A stretch of 64,000 bases of DNA from Muraenolepis orangiensis (GCA_027704905.1 CM051006.1:4081271-4145270); one strand, 5' to 3'. Numbered from the stretch's first letter, positions 40,799-53,121 are shown. Notes: a model not told the origin generated them from the sequence alone. Made by a program: numbers and translations.

Positions 40799-41568
40799 AC
40801 TGTATATATATATACTGGACTGGACTGTATCATGATTATTCCTTTGCTATATATGTTATTCATATACCACAGCCTTAAGAGAGCATGTTGATAATGCTGT
40901 AACCCTAACCCATACGCTTCTATACCTTGTTTTACCCCTCTATACCCTGTTATATCCCCCTTTACCCTGTGATACCCCTCTATACCCTGTTATATCGCCC
41001 TTTACCCTGTGATACCCCTCTATACCCTGTTACACCCCCTCTATACAATGTTACACCCCTCTTTACCCTGTTATAACCCTCTATACCCTGTTACACCCCT
41101 CTATACCCTGTTATACCCTGTTACACCCCTCTATACCCTGTTATACCCTGTTACACCCCTCTATAACCTATTATACCCTGTTAAACCCCTCTATACCCTG
41201 TTATACCCTGGTATACCCCTCAATATCTTTTTATACCCTGTTACACCCCTCTATACCCTCTTATACCCCACTATACCCTGTTATACAGCTCAATACCTTT
41301 TTATTCCCTGTTACACCTCTATACCCTGCTATACACTGATCTACCCTGCTGTACCATGTTTAAACCATGCTATACACTGTTATACACTGCTCTACACTGT
41401 TATACCCCTCTACACCCTGTTATCCCTCTGTATATCCTGTTGTACCCTGCTGTGCACCTCTATGCCCTGCTATTCTCTTCTATACTCTGCTATACCCTGT
41501 TATATGTATATCTATATCATGTTGTACCGTTATTAAAAACTAAGCCCTGTGTTCTACTGCTGCTGTAG
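39861..41568. other. Intronic or intergenic gap with repeats
   Basis: No gene recognised. 40362-40403 repeats 45166-45207. 40430-40560 holds several CCATGGAAACC, CACGGCAACC and CATGACAACC motifs. A (TC)n run is at about 40767-40794. Confidence 0.5.
40905..41525. repeat. Minisatellite CTATACCCTGTTATACCC
   Basis: Degenerate 16-18 bp units (CTATACCCTGTTACACCCCT and variants) over about 600 bp, directly before a PHLDB exon. Confidence 0.92.
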
Positions 41569-41702
41569 TCCGTCCCTGGGGCTAGACGACCTGCTGGAGA
41601 TGGACAGGAGGCTGCAGGCTGCAAGGGCTGAGAGGGAGAGGCTGCTAAGAGAGAGGGTGAGCCTGAAGCATAGAGCCACCACAAACACACGCTACGCTAG
41701 GC

Positions 41703-44700
41703 TAAGGTGGCCAGATTTTCTAAATTAAAACCGGGGACATTTTGAGTTTTGCGGTCAATATATCATTAACATATCCAATTTTCTTCACTTTTAAAGAAAA
41801 AAGGGGGACAATTCTGGTTCAATGTAATTCGAAAATGTTAACTGTTGTGCTGTAATAAACTGATGTGTAGACATACTGATACAACTGTGTACTAACTAAT
41901 TACCATAAATGCACTAACTAATTAATGAAATCTTTCCGAAAATCTGATTTCAATACCATGGTAAGTGCGGAGTAAAGTATTAACTCACTTATTGAGTTTT
42001 CCATAGTTAATAACAAAACATTTTCAAACTACATAGGTTATAGCCTCAAGTTTATTTGATAATTAACATATGTACAAGATATATAGAGACAACAGACAAG
42101 TAACACTAGCAGAATGACACACTATCAAAGACACTTCAACAGAGAGACACAACTGTCAAACACAATATGACAGACACACTGGGACAAACAGATAAAACAA
42201 AGCCAGAACTGTCCCATCTGTATCTGTCCTGGTATTCTGGATGGAATAAGATCAAAAGAGAACATGAGAAAAGGAAAATACTGAGATAATACATGTAAAA
42301 TACTTAACAATATAATAAATAAGATGAGATTTCTAAGTACATAAAAACTTCTACTAACCTAATCTCTGTACTTTTCAGAAGAGTGAATTTTCTTTAAGAT
42401 TGCTTTGTCTTTGGCCAGCTTCTCCATGAACTCCTGGCAGGGGAAGTTGAAGTTTGTTTTCACAACAAGCATGGCCTTGATGGTAGGAATAGTGAACCTA
42501 TTTCTTGCTGCTGTCCATACATCATTCATTTGGGAGAACACTCTTTCAACTGGTGCATTACTCCCAGGTAGGCACATAACCACCGACGCTAACCTTGCCA
42601 GGTTATTGAATGGGATTTCGTTGTCTTGGAAGTGGGTAACCACCTTGCTCCATCTGTGATTAAGCGGTGTCTCAGATTCTTTCCACTCTTCAAGTGTTCC
42701 TCCCTTCAGGAACTCATGCAGGCCAGTGACCTCATCAAACAATTCATCCTCATTGATCTTGACATTGGGGCATTTTTCTTGCAGTGTGGCCGCTGCCTTC
42801 TGAATCTCTTCACGCTGAGGTTGCCTTTTCAGAAGGAGACAATGCAAATCCTTGAGATCATCTGTGTGCTTTCCCCATGCTTGCAAGTAGTTGACAGCTG
42901 TAGTGAAGAATGATTGGGATGTTTTGAGAAAGCTCGCTTTTTTCATTGCTCCATTTTCCTCCAGTTCTCTCAGAAGCCCTCGGACCAAAACTGGAATGAA
43001 GTTATCGTCACTTCTTGCAGTCAACTTTGCCTCAAAGCTTTTCAATATTGCAGCTGACTCCACAGCACAGCGGTCTTGGCCTTCAAGCATTTTGATTGTG
43101 TCACTGAATATGGACAGGTTTCCATGGACAAAGGCCAGCCAAAGTTCAGTCAGAGGATCTTGGAATATTTTTTGCAGGACAGCTGGGCACTTTTCTTCAG
43201 AGAGGAAAAATGATTTCAAGGGCAAATACATTTTCAGCACTCTCTCTAGAGCTGGGAGCATAGACAACCAGCGAACATTGCAGTGTCTTAAGATGTTATG
43301 GTACTCCTGGCCAACAAACTCACAAAAGCCCTTTAGTCTTTCTACTCTGACGGTGAAAATGTGAAAATAACCAAATATCTTTGTAAGAAGGTACTCAACA
43401 TCAAGGGGAATCATATCCAAAGCTGTTCTGGCCGTGTTATGAATAATGTGTGCAGGGCAACCTAAGCCAATGACCTCCCGCTGCAGAGCATTTTTAACTT
43501 TGGTATGGACATTGACCCTCCCCAGTCTATTCAGTCCTCCAAAATTTGTATTTGTGTTGTCAGCAGAGAATGCCACAACTTTGTTTTCCAGGTTGAATTT
43601 TTGGATAACACCAAGGACCTCAGCTGCAATTTCCTCTGCTGTTTCTCCTTTGAGTTCAACAAAATCGAGTAGTTTTGTTTCCACTGATGTGCTATCATGT
43701 ATCTTACAATATCTTACTAATATTGGCAGCAGCTTTACATGTCCATGATTGGATGCATCAATGGACAGAGACACAAATTCCACCTGGTCTAGGTCCTGTG
43801 TTACCAAGGTAGTTGCCCATGGTGCTAACACGTTACTCACTATGGCATCGCATTTTGTCCTAGCACATGTAAATTTTGATTCATAAAGCTTCCTTGTCAG
43901 TTGTGCTGTGCAATCCATAGATCTGAAACTATGATTGTGTCGCAAAGTGTGGTATGCAAAGACAGCTTCCTGCACAGCTAGATCGTATTCTTCCTGGGAA
44001 GGGTCTACCTTCTTGAAGAATGTGGTGACAGAGGGCACACCAGCACGGGCAATGAGAGAGGCTTTATGCTTTTTTGTCTGTTGATGTTCTATTACTGCTG
44101 TTCTTCCTCCACTGGCAACTGAAAATGTTGAATTACAAATGGTACAGTAAACCATTGTATCATCTTGACCACCTGGGCGTATGAATGAAAATTCTTTCCT
44201 CATATTGTCATTTAAGTGACATTTTCGTTTCTTGGAAAGAGCCATTGCACATTTTTTTCTGCTCTTTGTCACTATCCTTGTATACTCTTCGTACTCTGTT
44301 AACTTTTTCTTCCCCTCCAAACTTTCTCCCTTTTCTTCTTTCTTCCTTTCCTTCTCTTCCTCACTATTGTACAATGTCTTTGCTTCTTTATCTTTATTCC
44401 GGTTTTTCCCTTCTCATTCTGTTCTTCCTCTCTGATATTTAAAAAGAGATAGTACATTATTAGATACACTTGGGTTAACAGTCACATTGTTTTTGTCAAT
44501 TTATAAATTTCATTCTGCTACTCCATTGAACCACTGATTCAACTTACCCCAAGGCCCATGGTTCACTTTTCCCCATAGCCACCATTTTAGAAAAAATAGC
44601 CTAGCTTAAAAATTCAGTCATCTTTATCTTAATGATTCACATGGTTTAATACGCTGCCAACACATCAACATATACAATAATATATGTTTTTAAACCTGGA

Positions 44701-45056
44701 TACATTTTGTTTGACATGACAGCCGATATAGCTGACATCTAGAAAATGTACTTTGACAAGCAAAAAACGTTTTTTTGTAAAAATGTTTACTTACCAAACC
44801 ACAATGAGCATCTCTCTGTCACAGCCAAAGAGAAATGGGAGGAGCTTGCATAATTGCATAAACACGATTGCATAAACACGATTGAGCCGTATACTGTTTA
44901 CCCAGTGTTTCCTTACATGAAACGTTTTATTTCACCTTGCTATGTGTTTTTAACGTATATTAAAAAACGGGGACATTTCCGGGGACAGTTTCAACCGGGG
45001 ACAGGCCAATAAAAACGGGGACTGTCCCCGGAAAACGGGGACGTCTGGTCACCCTA
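41703..45056 (-). mobile_element. Complete hAT transposon in a PHLDB intron
   Basis: 3354 bp with termini TAAGGTGGCCAGATTTTC (left) and the complement of TAGGGTGACCAGACGTCC (right), flanked by a perfect 8-bp duplication CGCTAGGC (41695-41702 and 45057-45064). GGGGACA-type subterminal repeats lie at both ends. One uninterrupted transposase gene on the - strand. Confidence 0.93.
42359..44374 (-). CDS. hAT transposase, intact, 671 aa
   Basis: Highly charged N-terminus, then a BED-type zinc finger (CTICNSTF ... HQQTKKH), an RNase H-like core (FVSLSIDASNHG, VVAFSADNTNTNFGG, GCPAHIIHNTARTALDM, HCNVRWLSMLPALERVLKM) and the C-terminal hAT dimerisation block (VVMCLPGSNAPVERVFSQMN, then AARNRFTIPTIKAML). 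No stop or shift. The first ATG is at 44374; an internal one at about 44245 (MALSKKRKCHLNDN) is equally plausible and would skip the charged leader. The enzyme would excise and insert the element by cut-and-paste. The subfamily is not identified; the related relic at 10374 is clearly different. Confidence 0.92.
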   Translation of the reverse strand: MYNSEEEKERKKEEKGESLEGKKKLTEYEEYTRIVTKSRKKCAMALSKKRKCHLNDNMRKEFSFIRPGGQDDTMVYCTICNSTFSVASGGRTAVIEHQQTKKHKASLIARAGVPSVTTFFKKVDPSQEEYDLAVQEAVFAYHTLRHNHSFRSMDCTAQLTRKLYESKFTCARTKCDAIVSNVLAPWATTLVTQDLDQVEFVSLSIDASNHGHVKLLPILVRYCKIHDSTSVETKLLDFVELKGETAEEIAAEVLGVIQKFNLENKVVAFSADNTNTNFGGLNRLGRVNVHTKVKNALQREVIGLGCPAHIIHNTARTALDMIPLDVEYLLTKIFGYFHIFTVRVERLKGFCEFVGQEYHNILRHCNVRWLSMLPALERVLKMYLPLKSFFLSEEKCPAVLQKIFQDPLTELWLAFVHGNLSIFSDTIKMLEGQDRCAVESAAILKSFEAKLTARSDDNFIPVLVRGLLRELEENGAMKKASFLKTSQSFFTTAVNYLQAWGKHTDDLKDLHCLLLKRQPQREEIQKAAATLQEKCPNVKINEDELFDEVTGLHEFLKGGTLEEWKESETPLNHRWSKVVTHFQDNEIPFNNLARLASVVMCLPGSNAPVERVFSQMNDVWTAARNRFTIPTIKAMLVVKTNFNFPCQEFMEKLAKDKAILKKIHSSEKYRD

Positions 45057-45744
45057 CGCTAGGCATGCTAGGCTACATACGCTAAGCCGTTTATGAAGCA
45101 ATAGGCTAGATACACTAAGCTAGGCTGGATATGCTAGGCACACAATACTAGGCACACTATACTTTACTATATATATGCATGCTGCTACTTATTTTCTATA
45201 CTGTGATTTTGCAGAAGGTGCAGCGGAGGTTGGTGTTTGAGGAGGTGGAGGAGGAGGAAGAGGAGAAGGAGGAGACAGAACGAGAGAGGAGGAGGCAGAA
45301 GGAGCCTAGTTCTCCCAGAAAATACATTCTTCATCCTCCAGACAGACCCCACTCTAAGAGCCCTGTGCCCTCCACCTCAGGCGCCGCCTCACCGGAGATA
45401 CCCACCAATCAGATCACTTCAGATGAGGTCAGTGCCAGTGTAGTGAGATTCTGTATTTACTGTCTAACCCTTACCTGCTGAACTGAGAAAGAGGAATTAT
45501 AAAGCTTTATAAGCTGCTTTTTTTTATTTTTGACAGCGCAACCTTCCCCTCTTCCTGGCTTTGATCTTTGACCTGCGTGCACACATGGAGTCGCTGGGTC
45601 ATGGCGTGTCAGGATGCCCAGGCCTACGCATGACCAGCCGCCGGTGCGCTGGCTTCCTCATCAAGCAGGGAGGTTGCGTCAAAACCTGGAAGGAGATGGT
45701 TCCTCTTTGACAAGGACCACCGGACACTAGCCTATGATACAGGT

Positions 45745-45862
45745 TAGACCACTAGTCCACTGGATAGACCACTAGCCTCCAATACAGGTTAGACCACTTG
45801 CCTACAGGTCAGACCACTAGTCCACTGGTAAGACCACAGGCCTACAGGTCAGACCACTAGTT
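45745..45862. repeat. AGACCACTAG minisatellite
   Basis: Units like GGTCAGACCACTAGTCCACT repeat about five times after the PH-domain exon. Confidence 0.8.
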
Positions 45863-45864
45863 AG

Positions 45865-48850
45865 ATTATTTTAGATTAGATTAGATTAGATTAGATTAGA
45901 TTAGATTAGATTCAAATTGATTGTCATTGCACAGCACAAGTACAGTACAGTGAAAATAATTTAGCATGTAATATATGCATGGTAATAATATATTAATAAT
46001 AAGTATAATTTACAGTTTAAATTTACAGGTCAAAAGACAGTCTAGGTATAAATGTGATATGAGCATAATAATAGGTATATGTGTATACAGGTAAGTGATA
46101 ATTTAACGTAGTGATCAGGGGTATGCTATTATTGAAAGCAGGATACAAATATATAGATCTAAATGTATATACAAGTGAGCATATATAAATGTATGGCAAG
46201 TATAAATGTATATATATATATATATACAGGAGTATGAGCAGTTCTATCAACAGATTAAAATATATATTGCAGGTACAGTGAACAGGTATCTTAGTAATAA
46301 ATATGTAAACTATAGAGAGGTAGGTAGTTCTTTTTTTACAGTTAGTGTTGAGCAGAGGTATGGGGCAGGGGCGTCAGCAGGGGGGGGCAGCAGCAGGGAG
46401 GGCAGCCGGGGGGGGGACAGCAGGGGGAGATGACAGCTGAGGGTAAGAAGCTGTTCCTAATCCTGCTTGACTTGGAACAGAGGTTTCTATAGCGCCTCCC
46501 GGAGGGGAGGAGGGCAAACAGTCCATGGTTGGGGTGAGAGGGGTCATCCACTATTTTTTGTGCCTTCCTCAGACACCGTTTGTGGTGGGTAGTGTTTATT
46601 GCAGGGAGGGGTAGTCCAACGATGCGTTGGGCGGTTTTCACCACCCTCTGCAGCGCTTTCCGGTCGGAAACAGTGCAGTTGCCGTACCACACTGTGATGC
46701 AGTTGGTGAGGATGCTTTCAATAGCACACCAGTAAAAGTTCACCAGAATCTGAGGTGACAGTGGGATTTCCTCAGTCTCCTCAGGAAGAAGAGACGCTGG
46801 TGAGCCTTCTTTACCAGTATTGAGGGACCAGGAGAGGTCCTTGGAGATGTGGACCCCCAGGAATTTGAAGCTGGAGACACGCTCAACCTCCACTCCATTG
46901 ATGAGGATGGGGCCGTGTGCGCCAGCTCTGGTCTACCTGAAGTCGACGATGAGCTCCGTGGTCTTCTTGGTGTTGAGGGCCAGGTTGTTGTCAGGGCACC
47001 ACGCCACCAGGTGCTGGACCTCCTCCCTGTATGCTGCTTCCTCGTTGTTTTTGATGAGGCCCACCACCGTTGTGTCGTCAGCAAACTTGATGATGGTGTT
47101 TGTACCATGTACAGGAGTGCAGTCGTGGGTGAAGAGGGAGTAGAGGAGAGGGCTCAGCACACAGCCTTGTGGAACGCCGGTGTTTAGGGTGCGGGTGGAG
47201 GAGGTGAGATGGTCTAACCTGACTGACTGGGGTCTGTTGGTTAGGAAGTCTAGTAACCAGTTACAAACTGAGGGGTTGATGTCAAGGTTCTTGGTTTTCA
47301 TGAGGTCACCAAGTTTGAAGATGAGTTTGGAGGGGATGATAGTGTTAAATGCTGAGCGGGGATGCCATCAGGACCAGCTGCCTTATGCGCATTTGTTCTG
47401 CTCAGTGCCGCACGCACGTCTGTGGGGAATAGGGTGAGGGGTTGGTGGTCAACGGGGAGAGTAGCCCAGTTGGGCAGTTTGGGGTTGTTCCGGTCGTAGC
47501 GGGCAAGACAATTATTGAGTTTGTCAGGGAGGGATAAGTCGGTGGTTGGGGGGGAGTTGTTGGAGGGTTTGTAATCCGTGATGGCCTGGATGCCCTGCAA
47601 CATGCGTCGGGGATCGGAATTGTTGAAGTGGTCTTCAACCCTTCGCTTGTGTTTGAGCTTGGCCTGCTTGATGCCCTTTTTCAGATTAGCCCTGGCTAAA
47701 CAGTAGGCCAGTGCATCGCCCGACCTAAAAGCAGCGTCACGTGCCTTTAGGAGTAGGCGGACCTCTATGTTCATCCATGGCTTCTGGTTGGGGAATGTTG
47801 TGATCTGTTTGAGGGTGGTGACAGTGTCAATGCTGGAGTTGATGTAATCCAAAACAGAGGAGGCGTAGGAGTCGATGTCGGTGTGGGAGTCTAGGGTAGA
47901 TTGGGAGGCAAACAGGTGTGCAGAAATCGGTTCTGCAACTTAGAGTCTGCTCCCTCAGGCCACACTTTGACTCACGCTTGATGAGTGGCGTGTACTTAGG
48001 CAGCTTGAACAAAGCTTGGACAGCTTGATGATCACTCTGTCCAAGGTGGGGGAGGGGGACGGCTTTGTAGGCATCAGCCTTGTTGGTGTAAACATGGTCT
48101 AATGTTCTGTCTCCTCTTGTAGAACAGGAGACATGCTGATAAAATTTGGGGAGCACAGTCTTTAAGTTGGCATGATTGAAATTGCCTGCAATAATAAAGG
48201 CTGCCTCTGGGTGGGAGTTATGTTGCTTGTTAATAGCAGAGTACAGTTCCTTCATAGCTAGTTAAGCGTTAGCATCTGGAGGTATGTAAGCCGCAGTTAT
48301 GATGGTGGCTGTAATTTCCCTTGGTTGGTAAAAGGGTCTACATTTAACCATTAGGTATTCTACGTTAGCAGAGCAGTGGCTCTCGATGATGGTAGTGTCT
48401 GTGCACCAAGCCTTGTTAGTATAGATACACAATCCTCCATCCCTGGTTTTACCGGAGCCCTCAGCTGATCTGTCTGCTCTGTGTAGAGTGAGTCCCGTTA
48501 GTTCAATAGCACTGTCGGCGATTCCGCTGTTAAGCCATGTTTCTGTGAAAATCATCACGTTGCAATCCTTAATCCGTTAATGGTTGATAATCCGCAGCCG
48601 CAGTTCATTGATTTTGTTCGTCAGAGATCGTACGTTGGCGAGGAAAACGCTGGGTAGCGACGGGCGATATGGGTTAGCTCTTAGCCTAGCGCGTAGCGCG
48701 TAGCCCTCCGCGGCTTCCTCTCCTGTGTTTATGTTTCCTCTGCGGGCGATGGGTCTGGTCAGCCGGTCGTGCTGGGGTGAGATTCACCGGAGTTTCAGTG
48801 TGGAGTTCAAGATCGGCGATTAAGTTGCCAGAATGATGTAATCCAATTCC
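45865..48850 (-). mobile_element. Rex1/Babar-like LINE, longest copy
   Basis: 3' tail of TTAGATTAGATTAG repeats at 45865-45912. - strand coding remnants: endonuclease N-terminus 48262-48558 (MMIFTETWLNSGIADSAIEL), endonuclease C-terminus 47827-48255 (IIAGNFNHANLK, GQSDHQAV), RT N-terminal region 47298-47852 (KPWMNIEVRLLLKARDAAFR, HKAAGPDGIPAQ), RT palm 46933-47301 (CNWLLDFLTNRPQSVRL, TGVPQGCVLSPLLYSLFTHD, FADDTTVVGL) and C-terminus 46342-46893 (FLGVHISKDLSW, NCITVWYGNC). A deletion near 47357 removes the part with the first palm Asp. Several frames; inactive. Confidence 0.83.
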
Positions 48851-49088
48851 AAAAAGATTGTGTCGGGTGTTTGTGATGAGAGCAAGACTGTTGTGTGTGA
48901 ATAGAATAGAGAATTATGATTTATATTACCGCTCATTTGCAAAAGCTGGTCAGACTCTGGGCGTGGGTGTGTGTTTGTGTGTGTGTTTGTGTGTGTTTGT
49001 GTGTGTGTTTGTGTGTGTTTGTGTGTGTGATGTAATGTGTGTAAAAAAAGTATCTGTGTGATGTAATAAATGTGTGATGTTACATGTG

Positions 49089-49178
<90 letters not shown>

Positions 49179-49470
49179 GTAATGTGTGTGACATAATAAG
49201 TATGTGTAGACATACGATTTATTGTTGTTCTTAGTATTTGTGTTGATAAAATTGTAGAACCTTTTTCTCAAAGCTAGTTACCTGTACATAGTAAGTGAGG
49301 TGTACAGGCCTATTGTTGTGCTAAGATAATCACCCAGTCTGGCCCATACAGCCATAGTCAATAGAGTTAACGACAGGGAGGAGCCTAACCCGGCATGAGC
49401 TTCCCTCCCTATCGTATAGGCTATTAACATAGAAGTAGTTTGTTAGCGTCAGCATTTAGCGTCAGGCCCC
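48851..49470. other. Spacer with large (TG)n microsatellites
   Basis: (TG)n interrupted by TTTG at 48965-49028 and a long pure run at about 49087-49174. The rest to 49470 has no recognised feature. Confidence 0.9.
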
Positions 49471-49473
49471 AGG

Positions 49474-49717
49474 AACTAAGACCCAGAACAAAGACTAAGG
49501 AGTTGTTCTACAGGAGTCCCAGAACAAGACCCAGAACAAAGACTAAGGAGTCGTTCTACAGGAGTCCCAGAAGAAGACCCAGAACAAAGACTAAGGAGTC
49601 GTTCTACAGGAGTCCCAGAAGAAGACCCAGAACAAAGACTAAGGAGTCCTTCTACAGGAGTCCCAGAACAAGACCCAGAACAAAGACTAAGGAGTCGTTC
49701 TACAGGAGTCTGTCTAG
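49474..49717 (+). repeat. 48-bp tandem repeat, five units, 5' of L2
   Basis: Units carrying AGACCCAGAACAAAGACTAA and GTTCTACAGGAGTCCC, open in one frame as a 16-residue period (PRTKTKESFYRSPRRR type). It ends about 15 bp before sequence shared with window base 1, so it is probably the 5' UTR or promoter region of the L2. Confidence 0.88.
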
Positions 49718-49730
49718 GGAGTTAGTCCTA

Positions 49731-52700
49731 GTTAGTCAAATCTAGTCCCCCTACCCTTGCTATGTGTCGTGATTCCATTGTAGTCTGGACATCCTCCCGC
49801 AATAGATGGCATCGAGGCTCTCCCTCTCGACGCCGCAACCCTTCCAATATCCTCTATCCTACCATTTCTACCTTCACAGATCTTGTGGTGAAAGGGGGAC
49901 TCTGGAATTGCCAATCGTCGGTCAAGAAGACTGAAACCATTCTGGCCTACGCCGCACTCCAGTCTCTCCACTTCCTGGCTCTCACCGAGACCTGGATCAC
50001 CCCTGAGAACACGGCTACCGCAGCTGCTCTCTCCGCGACCTACTCCTTCACCCACACCCCCCCGACCCTCTGGGCGTGGTGGAGGAACGGGACTCCTAGT
50101 CTCTCCAAACTGGTCACATCAGGTACTCCCTTTGGGTCACCTGACCAGATCGGCACTCGAATTTCATGCTGTTTCTGTTACCATCCCAACTAGGCTCAAC
50201 ATTGCCGTAATCTACCGACCCCCGGGCCCTCTTGGTGACTTCTTTGACGAGATGGATGCCCTCCTCAGCTGCTTTCCTGAGGACGGCACCCCACTCGTGG
50301 TTCTGGGTGACTTCAACATCCAGTCGGATAAGTTACAATCTCCTGAATTCATTAACTTTTTTGCCATATTCGGTCTAACACTCACTCCTTCTCCCCCTAC
50401 CCACAGAGCTGGGAACCAACTGGATCTTGTCTTCACATGATCCTGTACCACCTCAGTGATCTCTGTCACACCCCTCCCTGTCTCTGATCACCATTTTGTT
50501 GCATTCTCTCTCCCTCTCAAATCCCCCACCTCCCTACCCACTACTCCCCACATTGTTACCTTCCGTAGTAACCTGAAAACTCTCTCTCCCTCTTCTTTCT
50601 CTGCATCTGTCCTATCCTCACTACCATCCCCCCAACAATTCTCTCTCTTGTCGGTAGAGGAAGCCTCCTCCACTCTGACTTCCTCTCTCTCCTCCTCCTT
50701 CGACTCTCTCTGTCCTCTCACCTCCAGACCAGCACGAGCCTCTCCTCCACCTCCTTGGCTGTCCGAACCTCTGCGGGCTCGTAGAGCAGAGCTACGGGCG
50801 GCCGAGAGAAAATGGAGGAAATCTGACTCCTCTGATGACCTCGCTCACTACCTCCGTCTCCTCGCTGGCTTCACCTCCACGGTATCGGCTGCTAAATCTG
50901 CCTTCTACCGTACAAAAATCAACTCTTCTGCCTCTAACCCAAGGAAACTTTTCTCCATGTTCTCTTCCCTCCTCAACCCCCCCTCCCCTCCCCCTCCCTC
51001 CTCCCTCTCAGCTGATGACTTTGTCACCTTCTTTACGAAGAAGGTGAACGACATTACCTCCTCCTTCACCCCCACCGCTTTCCTCCCTCCCTCTTCTCCC
51101 ACCCCCACTAACCTCACCTGTTTCAACCCCCTCTCCCCTGATGAAGTTAACAAACTGGTGACATCTAACCACCCTACCACCTGCCCCCTCGACCCAATCC
51201 CTTCCTCTCTTCTCCAGGAAATCTCGGGCGATATCCTTCCCTTCCTTACATCCCAAATCAACATCTCCCTTGAGGCAGGCCTGTTTCCGGCAGCCTTCAA
51301 GACTGCCAGAATCAAGCCGCTCCTCAAGAAACCATCCCTAGACACCACTGATGTCCAAAACTACAGACCGGTATCTCTCCTATCATTCCTGTCCAAAACC
51401 CTTGAACGGGCTGTCTCCTCACAACTTTCTTCCTATCTCTCCCAGAACGACCTCCTCGACCCTCACCAGTCAGGCTTCAAGGCTGCGCATTCCACGGAGG
51501 CACTGCTCACAGTGACAGTCTCTTCGCGATGCCAGAAGCTTGTCCCTCTCATCGGTTCTGATCCTTCTCGACCTGTCTGCGGCGTTCGACACAGTGAACC
51601 ACCAGATCCTCCTCTCCACTCTCGCCGAGCTTGGAATCGCTGGAACTGCGCTATCCTGGTTCACCTCCTACCTTGCAGATCGCACTTATCAGGTCACATG
51701 GAACGGTTCCCTGTCCAGACCCTGCACCCTGGACACCGGAGTCCCTCAAGGCTCAGTATTGGGACCCCTTCTGTTTTCTCTTTACACTAAATCACTAGGC
51801 TCTGTAATCACATCTCATGGCTTCTCCTATCACTGCTATGCAGATGACACTCAACTGTTTCTCTCCTTTCCCCCCTCAGAAACCCAAATAGCAACACGCA
51901 TCTCTAAATGCCTGGCCGACATCAGCAGATGGACAGCCGCCAACCACCTGAAGCTCAACCTTGACAAGACTGAGCTCCTCTTCATATCGGGGAAAGACTG
52001 CCCTCAGATGGACCTACTGGTCACCATCGAGAACACCCAAGTCTCCCCCTCAACCACAACAAGAGACTTGGTGTGGTGGTAGATGACCAGCTGTTCTGCA
52101 ATGCCAACGTCACCGCGGTGGCCCGATCTTGCAGAATTGCCCTCTACAACATCCGCAGGATCCGGCCCTTCCTCACACGCGAAGCGGTGCAGATCCTGGT
52201 CCAAGCGCTCGTCATCACCCGCCTTGACTACTGCAACTCTCTCCTGGCGGGACTCCCCGCCTCTGCAACCAAGCCCCTCCAACGCATCCCGAACGCAGCA
52301 GCACGCCTGGTATTCAATCTACCGAAATTCTCCCACGTGACCCCTCTCTTCTGCGATCTCCACTGGCTTCCGGTAAATGCTCGCATCAAATTCAAGACTC
52401 TGGTGCTGACCTTTAGGGCAGTCAATGGAACTGCCCCAGCGTACCTCCAGGCGTTGGTCAAACCCTACATCCCAGCCAGAGCGCTCTGCTCAACTTCTGC
52501 CAGGCGACTTGTTCGACCTTCACTAATGTCAACCAAACATCACTTGTCCAAAACCCAGCTCTTCACGGCTCTGGCTCCACAGTGGTGGAATGAACTCCCG
52601 TCTCATGTCAGGACGGCAGAGTCCCTCGCCAGCTTCCGCAAGAGACTCAAGACCCACCTGTTCAGAGTCCACCTGGACTCTCCTTGACCCCTCCTTCTCC

Positions 52701-53007
52701 ATTGTGAAACCCCTAAACTTGCTTAAGTCCTGACATTAATAGCTCTTAGCATGTTGTATATGTTAGCAAGTGTATATCCTTAATGTTGATAACACGCTCT
52801 TATCACAGCTACTTAAGCAGGTGACCTAGCAGTACGAAATTGTGTTATTCATCTTGTTAAAATGAATACTTGTGAACTGCTGTATTTTTATGTTTGCGTA
52901 CCCCAGTGTTATGCTATTGTCTGCTTCAACTAATGTACACCTTGTAAGTCGCTTTGGATAAAAGCGTCTGCCAAATGCTCTAAATGTAAATGTAAATGTA
53001 ATGATGC
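49731..53007 (+). mobile_element. L2-clade LINE (right copy)
   Basis: Same insertion as at 1-3300. Coding pieces: 49762-50193, 50132-50440, 50456-51790, 51540-52082 and 52073-52687, with the palm LDLSAAFDTVNHQ and YADD intact. The first frame breaks at an extra C near 50056; a TGA lies at 50438-50440 where the left copy reads on. It lacks the palindromic insertion of the left copy, so its C-terminal 204-aa stretch is unbroken. Confidence 0.92.
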
Positions 53008-53044
53008 AGTGAGTGTGTGACGCAATATATGTGTGTTTTCCAAA

Positions 53045-53121
53045 TTCTAAGGAAGTTGAAAGCAGTGATCTACTTCCAGGCCATCGAGGAAGTTTACTAC
53101 GACCACCTACGCACCAGCTCG
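53045..53121 (+). pseudogene. PHLDB PH-domain exon with lost acceptor (right copy)
   Basis: Codes KLKAVIYFQAIEEVYYDHLR with a good GTAAAT donor, but the acceptor reads CCAA where the left copy has CCAG, and 6 bp after it are deleted. Without another acceptor this exon would be skipped or the intron kept. It is the exon in line with the central PHLDB exons at 41569-45742. Confidence 0.85.

Larger units (their letters stand above)
41569..45742 (+). pseudogene. PHLDB-family gene, central exons, one frameshift
   Basis: Exon 41569-41656 reads LGLDDLLEMDRRLQAARAER (coiled-coil type). Exon 45215-45427 is an acidic helix and a Pro/Ser linker (VQRRLVFEEVEEEEEEKEE, SPRKYILHPPDRPHSKSPVP). Exon 45537-45742 opens the PH domain (LIFDLRAHMESLGHGVSGCP, CAGFLIKQGG). 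After KTWKE the frame shifts near 45690; the expected strand WFLFDKDHRTLAY is in the next frame, so about 2 bp are missing. Borders and phases are otherwise consistent. PHLDB proteins anchor cortical microtubules and adhesion structures. The PH half continues at 53045 and 55084 across L2 and Rex1-like insertions. A sequencing error at the shift cannot be excluded. Confidence 0.8.

Noticed and set aside
41009..41536. 175-aa Tyr/Pro/Leu-rich frame
   Set aside because: Translation of the CTATACCCTGTTATACCC minisatellite.
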